Shown one piece after another: positions 34,303-46,095 of a stretch of DNA of 64,000 bases; position 1 is the stretch's first letter, and the number at the start of each line of letters is the position of its first letter. Origin of the DNA: Streptomyces sp. CB02009. Lineage in GTDB: Bacteria > Actinomycetota > Actinomycetes > Streptomycetales > Streptomycetaceae. The notes under the pieces were generated by a model. The model searched no databases and had not been told where the DNA came from. It was given only the letters and a program-made list of their open reading frames with translations. Location: assembly GCF_001905825.1 (NCBI RefSeq), contig NZ_LIVV01000001.1, positions 1,316,379 through 1,380,378 of the forward strand, read 5' to 3'. A program made the translations under genes and the position numbers.

Positions 34303-35529
34303 ATGCACGACGACGACGTCCTCGCGGCGGTCAGCGCCCTCGCCCCGGCCCTGCGCGAGCGCGCGGGCGACGCCGAGACGCTGCGCCGCCTGCCCGGCGC
34401 CACCGTGGAGGAGCTGGCGGACGCCGGCTTCTTCCGGCTGCTCCAGCCCAGGGCGTACGGCGGACTCGCCACCGATCCGGGCGTCTTCTACGCGGCCGTG
34501 CACGAGCTCGCCAAGGCCTGCGGCTCGACCGGCTGGGCCGCCGCGGTCCTCGGGGTCCACCCCTGGTTCGTCGCGCAGCTCGACCCCCGGGCGCAGCAGG
34601 ACGTGTGGGGCGCGGACGGCTCCGCCCGGATCTGCTCCGCCCACGCCCCCACCGGCGAGGTCACGGCCGTCGACGGCGGGTTCCGGCTCTCCGGCCGGTG
34701 GCACTTCTCCGCGGGCTGCGACCACGCCCACTGGGCGCTGCTCGGCGGCCTCGTCACCGACGACGGAGGCCGGCCGCTCGACATGCGGACCTTCCTGGTG
34801 CCGCGCTCCGACTACCGCGTCGACGACGTGTGGGACACGGTCGGCCTGCGCGGCAGCGGAAGCAACGACATCGTCGTCGACGACGCCTTCGTCCCCGCCC
34901 ACCGGACGCTCGGCTACGGCCCGGTCACCACACTCCGCTGCCCCGGCCACGAGCTCCACCACGAGCCGCTCTACCGGCTGCCGTACGCCGCCGTCTTCAC
35001 CACCGCCGTCTCGACCGCGATGGTCGGGATCGCCGAAGGCGCCTACGAGGACCACCTCGCCGAGGCCCGTGGAAGCGTCCGCGCCTCCCGCACCGCCTCC
35101 CGCACCGCCTCCCGCACCGCCTCGCCGCCCCCGACGGCGGTGCCCGGCGCACGACGGGCCGCCGAGGACCCCTTCGCCCAGGTACGGCTCGCCCGGGCCG
35201 CCGGCGAGATCGACGCCGCGCGGCTGCAGCTCGGCCGCAACATGACCGACCTGTACGCGGTCGCCCGCCGCGGCGCGGAGATCCCCATGGAGTTGCGCGT
35301 TCGCACCCGACGGGACCAGGCGCTCGCCGGTGAACGTGCCCGCACCGCCGTGGACCTGCTCATGGAGAACGCAGGACGGGGGCCGCTGCGCAGCGGCCCC
35401 GACGTCCTCCAGCGCGCCTGGCGCGACCTGCACACCGCCCGTGGCCAGGCCGCCAACGACGTGGAGCGGGCGCTGGTCCACTTCGCCCAGGACGCCCTCG
35501 GCATGGACGTCCACGACCCCATGGTCTGA
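34303..35529 (+). CDS. HsaA-like flavin-dependent monooxygenase, paralogue with repeat insert
   Basis: 408 residues, acyl-CoA-dehydrogenase-like group D flavin monooxygenase. It is close to the HsaA encoded next (shared GFFRLLQPRAYGG, KACGSTGWAAAVLGVHPWF, LSGRWHFSAGCDHAHWALLGG, DDVWDTVGLRGSGSNDIVVDDAFVP). A region of about 20 residues near 265-285 (SRTASRTASRTASPPPT) has no counterpart in the neighbour and is encoded by a 12-bp tandem repeat. It could be a second steroid-phenol hydroxylase with a different substrate, or a decaying duplicate; HsaB would be the obvious flavin reductase for both. Confidence 0.83.
   Translation: MHDDDVLAAVSALAPALRERAGDAETLRRLPGATVEELADAGFFRLLQPRAYGGLATDPGVFYAAVHELAKACGSTGWAAAVLGVHPWFVAQLDPRAQQDVWGADGSARICSAHAPTGEVTAVDGGFRLSGRWHFSAGCDHAHWALLGGLVTDDGGRPLDMRTFLVPRSDYRVDDVWDTVGLRGSGSNDIVVDDAFVPAHRTLGYGPVTTLRCPGHELHHEPLYRLPYAAVFTTAVSTAMVGIAEGAYEDHLAEARGSVRASRTASRTASRTASPPPTAVPGARRAAEDPFAQVRLARAAGEIDAARLQLGRNMTDLYAVARRGAEIPMELRVRTRRDQALAGERARTAVDLLMENAGRGPLRSGPDVLQRAWRDLHTARGQAANDVERALVHFAQDALGMDVHDPMV
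35089..35124. repeat. 12-bp tandem repeat inside monooxygenase gene
   Basis: Three head-to-tail copies of CGCACCGCCTCC (last base changed in the third), encoding RTAS repeats in frame. Confidence 0.85.
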
Positions 35530-35554
35530 GCCGCGGAGCCGCGCCCCCGGGCAG

Positions 35555-35574
35555 GGTTCCCGCTCAGTGGGAGC
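35555..35574. promoter_or_regulatory. Shared 20-bp operator, copy B (upstream of hsaA)
   Basis: GGTTCCCGCTCAGTGGGAGC, 16 of 20 identical to copy A at 26404-26423, in the 120-bp gap between the two monooxygenase genes. It implies that hsaA has its own promoter. Confidence 0.7.
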
Positions 35575-35648
35575 AGCGCATTTCACCGCCGTACGGCACG
35601 CCGTACGGTCCTGGCATTCCCCCACCACGACCCGAAAGGGGATGCCCC

Positions 35649-36815
35649 ATGGCCGATGACGTCCTGGCAGCGATCCGTGACCTGGCCCCCGCCCTGCGCG
35701 AACGCGCGGCCGAGGCCGAGACGCTGCGCCGGGTGCCCGACACCTCCGTCAAGGAACTCGAGGACACCGGCTTCTTCCAGCTCCTCCAGCCCAAGGCCTT
35801 CGGCGGCCGGGCGGCCGACCCGGTGCTCTTCTACACGGCGGTCAAGGAGATCGCCAAGGCCTGCGGATCGACCGGCTGGGTCGCCTCCGTGGTCGGCGTC
35901 CACCCCTGGCACGTCGCCCTGTTCGACCCCCGCGCCCAGCAGGAGGTGTGGGGCCAGGACCCCAGGACCCGTATCGCCTCCTCGTACGCACCCACCGGCA
36001 AGGCCACCGCGACGGGCGGCGGCTTCCGGCTCTCCGGCCGGTGGCACTTCTCCTCCGGCTGCGACCACGCCCGCTGGGCGCTCCTCGGCTGCCTCGTCAC
36101 CGACGGCGAGGGCAACCCGGTCGACATGCGCACCTTCCTCGTCCCCCGGACCGAGTACCGCGTCGACGACGTGTGGGACACCGTCGGCCTGCGCGGCACC
36201 GGCAGCAACGACGTCGTCGTCGAGGACGTCTTCGTCCCCGAGCACCGCGCCCTGAGCTTCGGCCCGGTCACCGCCCTGAAGGTGCCCGGCCACGAACTCA
36301 ACCCCGAGCCGCTGTACCGGCTGCCCTACGCCGGAGTGTTCACCACCACCATCTCCACCCCGATCGTCGGCATCGCCGAGGGCGCCTTCGACGCCTACAC
36401 CGAGGCCACCCGGCAGCGGATCCGCGTCTCGTACGGACAGAAGGTCGCCGAGGACCCCTTCGCGCAGGTCCGCATCGCCCGCGCCGCGAGCGACATCGAC
36501 GCGAGCTGGCTGCAGATCACCCGCAACATGGGCGAGATGTACGGCCTCGCCGAACAGGGCGCGGAGATCCCCATGGAGTTGCGCACCCGCACCCGCCGGG
36601 ACCAGGTGCTCGCCACCGAACGCGCGGTCGCGGCGGTCGACCTGCTGATGGAGAACTCCGGCGGCAACGCGATGCGCACCGGTCCCGGCCCCGTCCAGCG
36701 CGCCTGGCGCGACGCCCACACCGGCCGCGGCCACGCCGCCAACGACCCCGAGCGCGCCCTCGTCATGTACGGGCAGAGCGCGCTCGGCATCGACATCCAA
36801 GACACCATGGCCTGA
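35649..36815 (+). CDS. hsaA: HsaA, 3-HSA hydroxylase (flavin-dependent monooxygenase)
   Basis: 388 residues. LAPALRERAAEAETLRRVPDTSVKELEDTGFFQLLQPKAFGG, KACGSTGWVASVVGVHPWHVALF, LSGRWHFSSGCDHARWALLG, WDTVGLRGTGSNDVVVEDVFVP and ALVMYGQSALGIDIQDTMA are typical of HsaA. It hydroxylates the phenolic 3-HSA to the catechol 3,4-DHSA using reduced FMN supplied by HsaB. AAAGGGGATG lies before the ATG. First gene of hsaA-hsaD-hsaC-hsaB, the same gene set as the mycobacterial ring-A operon. Confidence 0.92.
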   Translation: MADDVLAAIRDLAPALRERAAEAETLRRVPDTSVKELEDTGFFQLLQPKAFGGRAADPVLFYTAVKEIAKACGSTGWVASVVGVHPWHVALFDPRAQQEVWGQDPRTRIASSYAPTGKATATGGGFRLSGRWHFSSGCDHARWALLGCLVTDGEGNPVDMRTFLVPRTEYRVDDVWDTVGLRGTGSNDVVVEDVFVPEHRALSFGPVTALKVPGHELNPEPLYRLPYAGVFTTTISTPIVGIAEGAFDAYTEATRQRIRVSYGQKVAEDPFAQVRIARAASDIDASWLQITRNMGEMYGLAEQGAEIPMELRTRTRRDQVLATERAVAAVDLLMENSGGNAMRTGPGPVQRAWRDAHTGRGHAANDPERALVMYGQSALGIDIQDTMA

Positions 36816-36827
36816 GAGGTGCCGCAG

Positions 36828-37700
36828 ATGACCGAGCTCACCCACGAGTCGACCTCCCGCACCGTCAAGGCGGCGGGGCTCACCCTCCACTACCACGAGG
36901 CCGCGCCCGCCGGCGGCCCGGACGGGGCACCCGTCGTCATCATGCTCCACGGCGGCGGCCCCGGCGCCTCCGGCTGGAGCAACTTCGGCGGCAACCTCCC
37001 CGTCTTCGCCGAGCACTTCCGCACGCTGCTCGTCGACCAGCCCTGCTACGGCCGCTCGGACAAGCCGGAGCTCGACAAGGACTACTTCAGCTACAGCGCG
37101 GACGCCGTCGCCGCCCTGATGGACGAACTGGGCATCGAGCGGGCGCACTTCGTCGGCAACTCCCTCGGCGGCGGCACCGCCGTCCGCATGGCCCTGAACC
37201 ACCCGGAGAAGGCCGGCAAGCTCCTCCTCATGGGACCCGGCGGGGTCTCCGTCAACCTCTTCGCCCCCGATCCCACCGAGGGCATCAAGCGGCTCTTCGA
37301 GTTCAACGCCGCACCACGCCCGACCAAGGAGCAACTCCGCTCGTTCCTCGGCGTCATGGCCTACGACCAGTCGATCGTCAGCGACGAACTGGTCGAGGAG
37401 CGCTGGGCCTCGGCCACCGACCCCGACACCCGGCTCGGCGCCGCCCGCATGGCGGCCTCCTTCGCCAACCCCGCCTGGGCCGCCGACACGATGCTCTGGC
37501 GCGAGGCCCACCGGCTCACCCAACCGGTCCTGCTCACCTGGGGACGCGAGGACCGCGTCAACCCCCTCGACGGCGCCCTCGTCGCCCTCAAGACCATCCC
37601 CGACGCCCGGCTGCACGTCTTCCCGCACTGCGGCCACTGGGCCCAGACCGAGCAGGCCGACGAGTTCAACCGCCTCGCCGTCGACTTCTTCCGCCACTGA
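36828..37700 (+). CDS. hsaD: HsaD, meta-cleavage product hydrolase
   Basis: 290 residues, alpha/beta-hydrolase of the BphD/HsaD type. VVIMLHGGGPGASGWSNFGGN (oxyanion region), nucleophile FVGNSLGGGTAVRMALNHPE, acid LTWGREDRVNPLDGA, His in VFPHCGHWAQTEQADEFN. It hydrolyses 4,9-DSHA to the C/D-ring acid DOHNAA (HIP) and 2-hydroxyhexa-2,4-dienoate, the substrate of HsaE. ATG 36828 is chosen with GAGAGG upstream; GTG 36819 would add three residues. Confidence 0.93.
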   Translation: MTELTHESTSRTVKAAGLTLHYHEAAPAGGPDGAPVVIMLHGGGPGASGWSNFGGNLPVFAEHFRTLLVDQPCYGRSDKPELDKDYFSYSADAVAALMDELGIERAHFVGNSLGGGTAVRMALNHPEKAGKLLLMGPGGVSVNLFAPDPTEGIKRLFEFNAAPRPTKEQLRSFLGVMAYDQSIVSDELVEERWASATDPDTRLGAARMAASFANPAWAADTMLWREAHRLTQPVLLTWGREDRVNPLDGALVALKTIPDARLHVFPHCGHWAQTEQADEFNRLAVDFFRH

Positions 37701-37753
37701 ACCACCGCCCCGCACTGCCACCTGACGCAACGTCACGACACATGAGGTGCACC

Positions 37754-38650
37754 ATGGACATCCGTGCTCTCGGCTACCTCCGCCTGGAGACCACCACGCT
37801 GGACGAGTGGCGCCGCTACGCCCTCGACGTCCTCGGCATGGTGGAGGCATCCGGCACCACCGAGGACACCCTCTGCCTCCGCCTCGACGACCGCGCCTAC
37901 CGCCTCGTCATCCAGGCCGGCGAGAGCGACCGCCTCCTCGCCGCCGGCTGGGAGGTGGCGAACGCCGCCGAACTGGTCCGCGCCACCGCCGAGCTGGAGG
38001 CCGCCGGGGTCACCGTGAAGGCGGCCGACGACGGCGAACTCGCCGAGCGCCGCGTCCGCGGCCTGATCCATCTGACGGACCCGTGCGGCAACCCGCTGGA
38101 GATCTACTGGGGCCAGGCACAGGACCACACCGCGCTCGGCACCCCGTACGGCAACCGCTTCGTCACCGGTGACGACCTCGGCCTCGGCCACGTCGTGCTC
38201 CCCGTGCCGGACATCGAGGCCGCGCTCGACTTCTACGAGAACCTGCTCGGCTTCCAGCTGCGCGACTCGATGAAGCTCCCGCCGCAGGCCGTCCCGACCG
38301 CCGCCGAGCAGCGGGACTTCCACTGGATGCACTTCCTCAGCCCCAACCGACGCCACCACAGCCTCGGGCTCTACCCCGGCGCGCTGCCCCCCGGCATCGT
38401 GCACTTCATGGTCGAGCTGGAGACCCTCGACGACGTGGGCCGGGGCCTCGACCGCATGCACGCGGCGGGCATCCCCATCGCGTCCAGCCTCGGCCGCCAC
38501 ACCAACGACCGCATGGTGTCCTTCTACGCCCAGGCCCCCGGCGGTTTCCAGGTCGAGTACGGCTGGGACGGCCTCGTCGTCGACCCCGCCACCTGGGTCG
38601 CCAAGGAGATCACCGCCGACAGCTTCTGGGGCCACCAGTGGAACGGCTGA
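37754..38650 (+). CDS. hsaC: HsaC, extradiol catechol dioxygenase
   Basis: 298 residues, two-domain vicinal-oxygen-chelate extradiol dioxygenase. The iron ligands are His in GLGHVVLPVPDIEAALDFYENLLGF, His in GIVHFMVELETLDDVG, and Glu in PGGFQVEYGWDG. The catalytic His/Tyr region is HHSLGLYPG. It cleaves the catechol ring of 3,4-DHSA (meta-cleavage). GAGGTG precedes ATG 37754. Its 3' end overlaps hsaB by 13 bases. Confidence 0.93.
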   Translation: MDIRALGYLRLETTTLDEWRRYALDVLGMVEASGTTEDTLCLRLDDRAYRLVIQAGESDRLLAAGWEVANAAELVRATAELEAAGVTVKAADDGELAERRVRGLIHLTDPCGNPLEIYWGQAQDHTALGTPYGNRFVTGDDLGLGHVVLPVPDIEAALDFYENLLGFQLRDSMKLPPQAVPTAAEQRDFHWMHFLSPNRRHHSLGLYPGALPPGIVHFMVELETLDDVGRGLDRMHAAGIPIASSLGRHTNDRMVSFYAQAPGGFQVEYGWDGLVVDPATWVAKEITADSFWGHQWNG

Positions 38651-39126
38651 TCGACCCCTCCGAGTTCCGGGAGGTCCTCGGACGCTTCGCCAGCGGCATC
38701 ACGGTGGTGGCGACACTCGACGCCGACGCCGCGCGGCCCGTCGGGTTCGCCTGCCAGTCCTTCGCCTCGCTGTCCCTCGACCCCCCGCTGGTCATGCTCG
38801 CCGTCGGCAAGAACTCCACCAGCTGGCCCAGGATCGAGCGGTCGGGCCGCTTCTGCGTCAACATCCTCGCCGAGGACCAGCGGGCCACCTGCGCCGCGCT
38901 CGGCCGCAGCGGCCCCGACAAGTTCGCGGCCGTTCCGTGGAGCGTCAGCGAGCACGGCACCGTGCGCGTCGACGGAGCCCTGGCCCACGTGGAGTGCGAG
39001 CTGAACGCCGTGTACGAGGCCGGGGACCACCACCTGGTCACCGCGCAGGTGGTGGCGCTCGACGCCGGTGAGGACGGCCGGCCGCTGCTGTACTTCCGCA
39101 GCCGCTACGCCGTGGGCGCCTTCTGA
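38638..39126 (+). CDS. hsaB: HsaB, flavin reductase
   Basis: 162 residues from GTG 38638 inside the end of hsaC. FREVLGRFASGITVVATLDADAARPVGFACQSFASLSLDPPLVMLAVGKNSTSWPRI and FCVNILAEDQ are typical of HpaC/HsaB flavin reductases (FMN binding; NADH use). It supplies reduced flavin to HsaA and possibly to the 34303 paralogue. It overlaps the next gene by one base (TGATG). Confidence 0.92.
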   Translation: MERLIDPSEFREVLGRFASGITVVATLDADAARPVGFACQSFASLSLDPPLVMLAVGKNSTSWPRIERSGRFCVNILAEDQRATCAALGRSGPDKFAAVPWSVSEHGTVRVDGALAHVECELNAVYEAGDHHLVTAQVVALDAGEDGRPLLYFRSRYAVGAF

Positions 39127-39995
39127 TGCCCCTCGACGTCGAGAAGGCGACCTCCGCCCCGCCCGTACGCACCGACGTGCGGTGGGACGAGCGCGACGTG
39201 CGGCTCTACCACCTGGCGCTCGGCGCGGGCGTCCCCGAGACCGACCCGCGCGAACTGCGGTACGTCTACGAAGGACACGAGCAGGGCCTCCAGGTCCTGC
39301 CCACCTTCGGAGTGGTCGCGGGCGGCACCGGCGGCGTCGGCTTCCAGGTCTTCGACCTCCCGGGCGTCGACATCGACCTGGCGAACGTGCTGCACGGCGG
39401 TCAGGAGATCACCGTGCACCGCCCGCTGCCCGCCGCCGCGCGGGCCACCGCCGTCACCCGGGCGGCGGCCGTGCACGACAAGGGCAAGGCCGCCGTCATC
39501 GTCCAGGAGTCCACCCTCCTCGGCGAGGACGGCACGCCCCTGATGACCCAGCGCAATCAGATCTTCGTCCACGGGGAGGGCGGCTTCGGCGGCGACCGCG
39601 GCCCCTCCGAGCGCCTCCCCGCCCCCGACCGGGCCCCCGATCTGGTCATCGAGATCCCCACGCTCCGGCAGCAGGCCCTGCTCTACCGGCTCACCGGGGA
39701 CTGGAACCCGCTGCACGCCGACCCCGCCACCGCCCGCCGCGCGGGTCACGACCGTCCCATCCTCCACGGGCTCTGCACCTTCGGGATGTCGGTCAAAGCG
39801 GTCACCGACCGCCTGCTCGGCGGCGACGCGGGCGCGATCGCCGGCTGCCGCACCCGCTTCGCCGGGGTGTTCTTCCCCGGCGAGACCCTGCGGCTGCGGA
39901 TCTGGGACACGGACGACGGGTACCGGCTGACGGCCACGGCCGCGGACCGCGCCGACGCACCGGTCCTCACCGACGCCCGTATCACCGCACGCTGA
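39126..39995 (+). CDS. MaoC-like double-hotdog enoyl-CoA hydratase
   Basis: 289 residues. N-terminal hotdog lacking catalytic residues (LYHLALGAGVPETDPRELRYVYEG); C-terminal hotdog with the hydratase-2 motif LTGDWNPLHADPATARRAGHDRPILHGLCTFG (Asp/His pair). It resembles the C-terminal half of HSD17B4 multifunctional enzymes and actinobacterial R-specific hydratases. Paired with the HSD17B4-like SDR at 24856 it could hydrate an enoyl-CoA in side-chain or C/D-ring beta-oxidation. Translationally coupled to hsaB; followed by a terminator. Confidence 0.85.
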   Translation: MPLDVEKATSAPPVRTDVRWDERDVRLYHLALGAGVPETDPRELRYVYEGHEQGLQVLPTFGVVAGGTGGVGFQVFDLPGVDIDLANVLHGGQEITVHRPLPAAARATAVTRAAAVHDKGKAAVIVQESTLLGEDGTPLMTQRNQIFVHGEGGFGGDRGPSERLPAPDRAPDLVIEIPTLRQQALLYRLTGDWNPLHADPATARRAGHDRPILHGLCTFGMSVKAVTDRLLGGDAGAIAGCRTRFAGVFFPGETLRLRIWDTDDGYRLTATAADRADAPVLTDARITAR

Positions 39996-39997
39996 CC

Positions 39998-40035
39998 CGG
40001 CGGCCGGGGCGGGGGACGGCCCGCCCCGGCCGCCG
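39998..40035. terminator. Terminator after the hsaADCB-hydratase operon
   Basis: Perfect 16-bp stem CGGCGGCCGGGGCGGG / CCCGCCCCGGCCGCCG with a 6-nt loop, directly after the hydratase stop; separates this operon from kstD. Confidence 0.65.
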
Positions 40036-40085
40036 ATCCACCCGGGGCCTGCCCGACAGGCCCCGTCACGACCAGGGAGAACACG

Positions 40086-42618
<2,533 letters not shown>

Positions 42619-42619
<1 letters not shown>

Positions 42620-43383
42620 TGCCCGTCGACCTCACAGGAAAGGTCGCGCTGGTCACCGGCGCGGCACGCGGCATGGGCGAGGCCGAGGCCCGCCTGTTCG
42701 CCGCGCTCGGGGCGAAGGTCGTCCTCACCGACGTCCTGGAGCCGCAGGGAGAGGAGGTGGCCGCCTCCCTGGGCCCCGCAGCCCGTTTCGTCCGCCACGA
42801 CGTGACCGACGAACAGTCCTGGACGAGCGCCGTCGCGGCCGCACTGGACGCCTTCGGCCGGCTCGACGTCCTCGTGAACAACGCCGCGATCTACTCCACC
42901 TCGCTCATCACCGAGGAGGACCCGGCCCGCCTGGAGACGATCCTTCGCGTCAACCTGATCGGCCCCTTCCTCGGCGTCCGCGCCGTCGCGGGGCCGATGC
43001 GGGCGAGCGGCGGCGGGTCCATCGTCAACATCTCCTCGCAGGCCGGCCTCCAGGGCCTGTGGGGACACGGCGCGTACGGAGCCGCCAAGTGGGGGCTGCG
43101 CGGCCTGACCAGGACGGCCGCACTGGAGCTCGGCGCGGACGGCATCCGCGTCAACTCCGTGCACCCGGGAGCCATCGCCACGCCGATGACCGCGCACCTG
43201 GGCACCAAGGAGCATCCCGGAACGCCGCTGGGACGGGTGGGGGAGCCGGAGGAGGTCGCCCGACTGGTCGCCTTCCTCGCCTCCGACGAGTCCTCGTACC
43301 TGTCCGGAGCGGAACTCGCCGTGGACGGCGGAGCGTCGGCGGGCCGCATGCCGATCCTCACCCCGAAGGGAAAGGACGAGTGA
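42619..43383 (+). CDS. SDR, 3beta/20beta-hydroxysteroid dehydrogenase type (paralogue)
   Basis: 254 residues, close to the preceding SDR (VALVTGAARGMGEAEARLFAALGAKVVLTDVLEPQGEE; NNAAIYSTSLITEED; SSQAGLQGLWGHGAYGAAKWGLRGLTRTAALELG; NSVHPGAIATPMT). The two arose by duplication and may act on different positions or epimers of the steroid. Coupled to its neighbours by TGATG and GTGA overlaps. Confidence 0.85.
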
Positions 43384-44366
43384 ACCGACCCGTGAACCAA
43401 CCGCAGAACCGATCCGTGAACCGGCCCCCGAGCCGGCCCGTGAACCACACCGCGAACGGGCCCGACCCCGAGGTCCAGGCGGTCATCGACCTGGCGACCG
43501 CCGGCTTCCCCCCGCTGGCGACGGAGATGACGGACATCGCCGAGGTACGCGCCTTCTTCGCCGCGCGCCCCCGGCCGGCCGTCCCCCCGCCCCCCGTCGC
43601 CCGCGTCGCGGACGAGGACGCCGACGGCGTGCCCGTCCGCGTCTACGACCCGGCCGTCCGCGAGACCGCCCCCGTGATCGTGTTCTGCCACGGGGGCGGC
43701 TTCGTCCTCTGCGACCTCGACAGCCACGACGGCTTCTGCCGCTCCCTCGCCCTCGCCACGGAGGCGGTCGTCGTCTCCGTCGACTACCGCCGCGCCCCCG
43801 AGCACCCCTTCCCCGCCGCCCCCGAGGACGCCTACACGGCGCTGCTGTGGACGGCGACGCGCTTCCCGGGCCGCCGGATCGCCGTCGCGGGGGACAGCGC
43901 GGGCGCCAACCTCGCCACGGTCCTCACCCTGCTCTCCCGCGACCGGGGCGGCCCCGAGATCGCCTGCCAGGCGCTCTACTACCCGATGCTCGACCCGACC
44001 CGCTCCCGCGCCTCGCACCGGGAGAACGCCCGGGGCTACTTCCTCACCGCCGACCACCTGCGCTGGTACTGGGACGGCTACCTGCCCCGTCCGGCGGACC
44101 GCAGCAGCCCCTACGCGGCACCGCTGGCCGGCGTCGACCTGTCCGGACTTCCACCCGCCCAGGTCGTCACCGCCGGCTTCGACCCCCTGCGGGACGACGG
44201 TCTCGCGTACGCGGACGCCCTCGCCTCGGCCGGCGTCCCCGTGGAGGCCCACCACCACGCCGGGATGTTCCACGGCTTCCTCTCCATGGCGGGCGCCCTT
44301 CCCGCGGCGGCCGAAGCCCGCGCGGCCGCCTTCGCCGCCCTGCGCAGGGCCCTCGCCCCCCGCTGA
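43380..44366 (+). CDS. HSL-family alpha/beta-hydrolase (esterase/lactonase)
   Basis: 328 residues from a GTG overlapping the previous stop. HSL motif VIVFCHGGGFVLCD (oxyanion), nucleophile IAVAGDSAGANLATVL, acid VVTAGFDPLRDDG, His in HHHAGMFHGFLSMAG. The first 25 residues are a repeat-born low-complexity stretch (VNRPVNQPQNRSVNRPPSRPVN), so translation may instead begin further in. As the last gene of the kstD operon, convergent with a Baeyer-Villiger monooxygenase, it could hydrolyse steroid esters or a steroid lactone. Confidence 0.85.
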   Translation: MNRPVNQPQNRSVNRPPSRPVNHTANGPDPEVQAVIDLATAGFPPLATEMTDIAEVRAFFAARPRPAVPPPPVARVADEDADGVPVRVYDPAVRETAPVIVFCHGGGFVLCDLDSHDGFCRSLALATEAVVVSVDYRRAPEHPFPAAPEDAYTALLWTATRFPGRRIAVAGDSAGANLATVLTLLSRDRGGPEIACQALYYPMLDPTRSRASHRENARGYFLTADHLRWYWDGYLPRPADRSSPYAAPLAGVDLSGLPPAQVVTAGFDPLRDDGLAYADALASAGVPVEAHHHAGMFHGFLSMAGALPAAAEARAAAFAALRRALAPR

Positions 44367-44376
44367 CCCCGTGCAC

Positions 44377-44422
44377 GCGTGCGCCCCGCCCCCACCGGAC
44401 CAGGTGGGGGCGGGGCGCACGC
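44377..44422. terminator. Bidirectional terminator between esterase and BVMO genes
   Basis: Perfect 20-bp stem (left arm GCGTGCGCCCCGCCCCCACC) with a 6-nt loop, between convergent stops. Confidence 0.75.
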
Positions 44423-44438
44423 TCATGCCGCGGCCGGC

Positions 44439-46082
44439 TCAGTCCCGTATCAGCACGAACCCCTTGTACCCCGAGGCCGCGACATCCGCGATGATCTCCC
44501 CGTACACCCCGAAGCCGCCGATGAACGGCATGAACACCCGCGGCTTGCCAGGGATGTTGGCCCCCAGGTACCAGGAGTTCGCCGTCGGGAACAAGGTGGC
44601 CGCCGCCCGGTCGCGGCACTGCGCGACCCACTGCTCGACGGCCTCCTCGCTCGCCTCGATCGCGCGGTGGCCGTGCTCGTCGAGATGGCGCAGGCAGTCG
44701 CCGAGCCAGTCGACGTGCTGCTCGGCGCAGAGCACGACGTTGGCCATGACGGACGGGCTGCCGGGACCCGTGAGGTTGAACAGGTTCGGGAAGCCGTCGA
44801 CGCCCAGACCCAGATACGTGCGAGGACCCTCGCTCCAGACGTCCCTCAGCGCCCGCCCGCCGCGCCCCCGCACGTCCACCCGGTCGATCGCCCCGGTCAT
44901 CGCGTCGAAGCCGGTCGCGAAGACGAGGGCGTCCAGCTCCACGCGGGTGCCGTCGGCCAGCACGATCCCGCTGCCGTCGATCCGCTCGATCGCGTTCTCG
45001 CGCAGGCTCACGAGACGCACGTCGTCCCGGTTGAACGTCTCGTAGTAGTGCGAGTCGGTGACGATCCGCTTGGTGCCGATCGGATGGTCGGTGGGGACCA
45101 GCAGGTCGGCGGCGGCCGGGTCCTCGATGAGGGCACGGACCTTCTCCTCCCAGAACGCGCGGGCCGCGTCGTTCGCCGCGGGGTCGGTCAGCTGGTCGGG
45201 GAACGTCTTGGAGTACAGGACGCCGCCGAGTTCCCAGCGCTCCTCGAACGCGGCCCGCCGCTCGTCGGGGGACACGTCGAACGTCGCCGACGGGTGCGCC
45301 GTGTGGGGCGAGCCGCCGCCGCTGAGCCGGGACAGCCGCCGCCGTTCCGCGTAGCCCGCCTTCTGCCGGCGCCGGGTCCGCTCGTCCAGCGGCTCGTTCC
45401 CCGCCGGGATGCTGAAGTTGGCGCTGCGCTGGAAGACCGTGAGGTGCGCCGCCTGCTCCGCGATCAGCGGGATCGCCTGGATGCCGGAGGAGCCGGTGCC
45501 GATCACCCCGACCCGCAGACCGCTGAAGTCCACGCCCTCGGGGGGCCACGCACCGGTGTGGTACGTGGCGCCGGTGAACTCCCCGGCCCCCGCGATGTCC
45601 GGTACGTGGGTGCTGGAGAGGCAGCCGACGGCGAACACGCAGAACCGGGCCGACACCACCTCGCCGCCGTCCGTGCGGACCGTCCAGCGCAGCGACTCCT
45701 CGTCCAGCTCGGCGGAGGTCACCGAAGTCGAGAAGGTGTAGCTGCGGCGCAGGTCGAAGCGGTCGGCGACATGACGCAGATAGCGGACGATCTCCGGCTG
45801 GGTGGCGTACTTCTCGCTCCAGTCCCACTCCTGCTGGAGCTCCTCGTCGAAGGAGTACGAGTAGTCCACGGACTCCACGTCGCAGCGGGCGCCCGGGTAG
45901 CGGTTCCAGTGCCAGACACCGCCCACGTCGTCGCCCCGCTCGAAGCCGCGCACGCGGTGGCCGAGGGCGCGCAGCCGGTGCACGGCGTACAGCCCGGTGA
46001 CGCCCGCTCCGACGACGACCACATCGACATCGACATCGACATCGACATCGACGGCGTCGGATTCGGTGATGCTGTCGTTCAC
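44439..46082 (-). CDS. Baeyer-Villiger monooxygenase (steroid/cyclohexanone type)
   Basis: 547 residues. FAD Rossmann VVVVGAGVTGLYAVHRLRALGHRVRGFERGDDVGGVWHWNRYPGARCD; BVMO fingerprint FTGATYHTGAWP (F-x-G-x3-H-x3-W); NADPH Rossmann VGVIGTGSSGIQAIP; second half FATGFDAMTG. The N-terminus carries five Val-Asp repeats encoded by a GACATC hexamer repeat (about 46017-46050). Role: probable oxygen insertion at a steroid ketone (for example C17 or C20) giving a lactone or ester. It lies 13 bp after fadD3, on the same strand, so it is co-transcribed with it. Confidence 0.9.
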   Translation of the reverse strand: MNDSITESDAVDVDVDVDVDVVVVGAGVTGLYAVHRLRALGHRVRGFERGDDVGGVWHWNRYPGARCDVESVDYSYSFDEELQQEWDWSEKYATQPEIVRYLRHVADRFDLRRSYTFSTSVTSAELDEESLRWTVRTDGGEVVSARFCVFAVGCLSSTHVPDIAGAGEFTGATYHTGAWPPEGVDFSGLRVGVIGTGSSGIQAIPLIAEQAAHLTVFQRSANFSIPAGNEPLDERTRRRQKAGYAERRRLSRLSGGGSPHTAHPSATFDVSPDERRAAFEERWELGGVLYSKTFPDQLTDPAANDAARAFWEEKVRALIEDPAAADLLVPTDHPIGTKRIVTDSHYYETFNRDDVRLVSLRENAIERIDGSGIVLADGTRVELDALVFATGFDAMTGAIDRVDVRGRGGRALRDVWSEGPRTYLGLGVDGFPNLFNLTGPGSPSVMANVVLCAEQHVDWLGDCLRHLDEHGHRAIEASEEAVEQWVAQCRDRAAATLFPTANSWYLGANIPGKPRVFMPFIGGFGVYGEIIADVAASGYKGFVLIRD

Positions 46083-46095
46083 GTTCGTACTCTCC

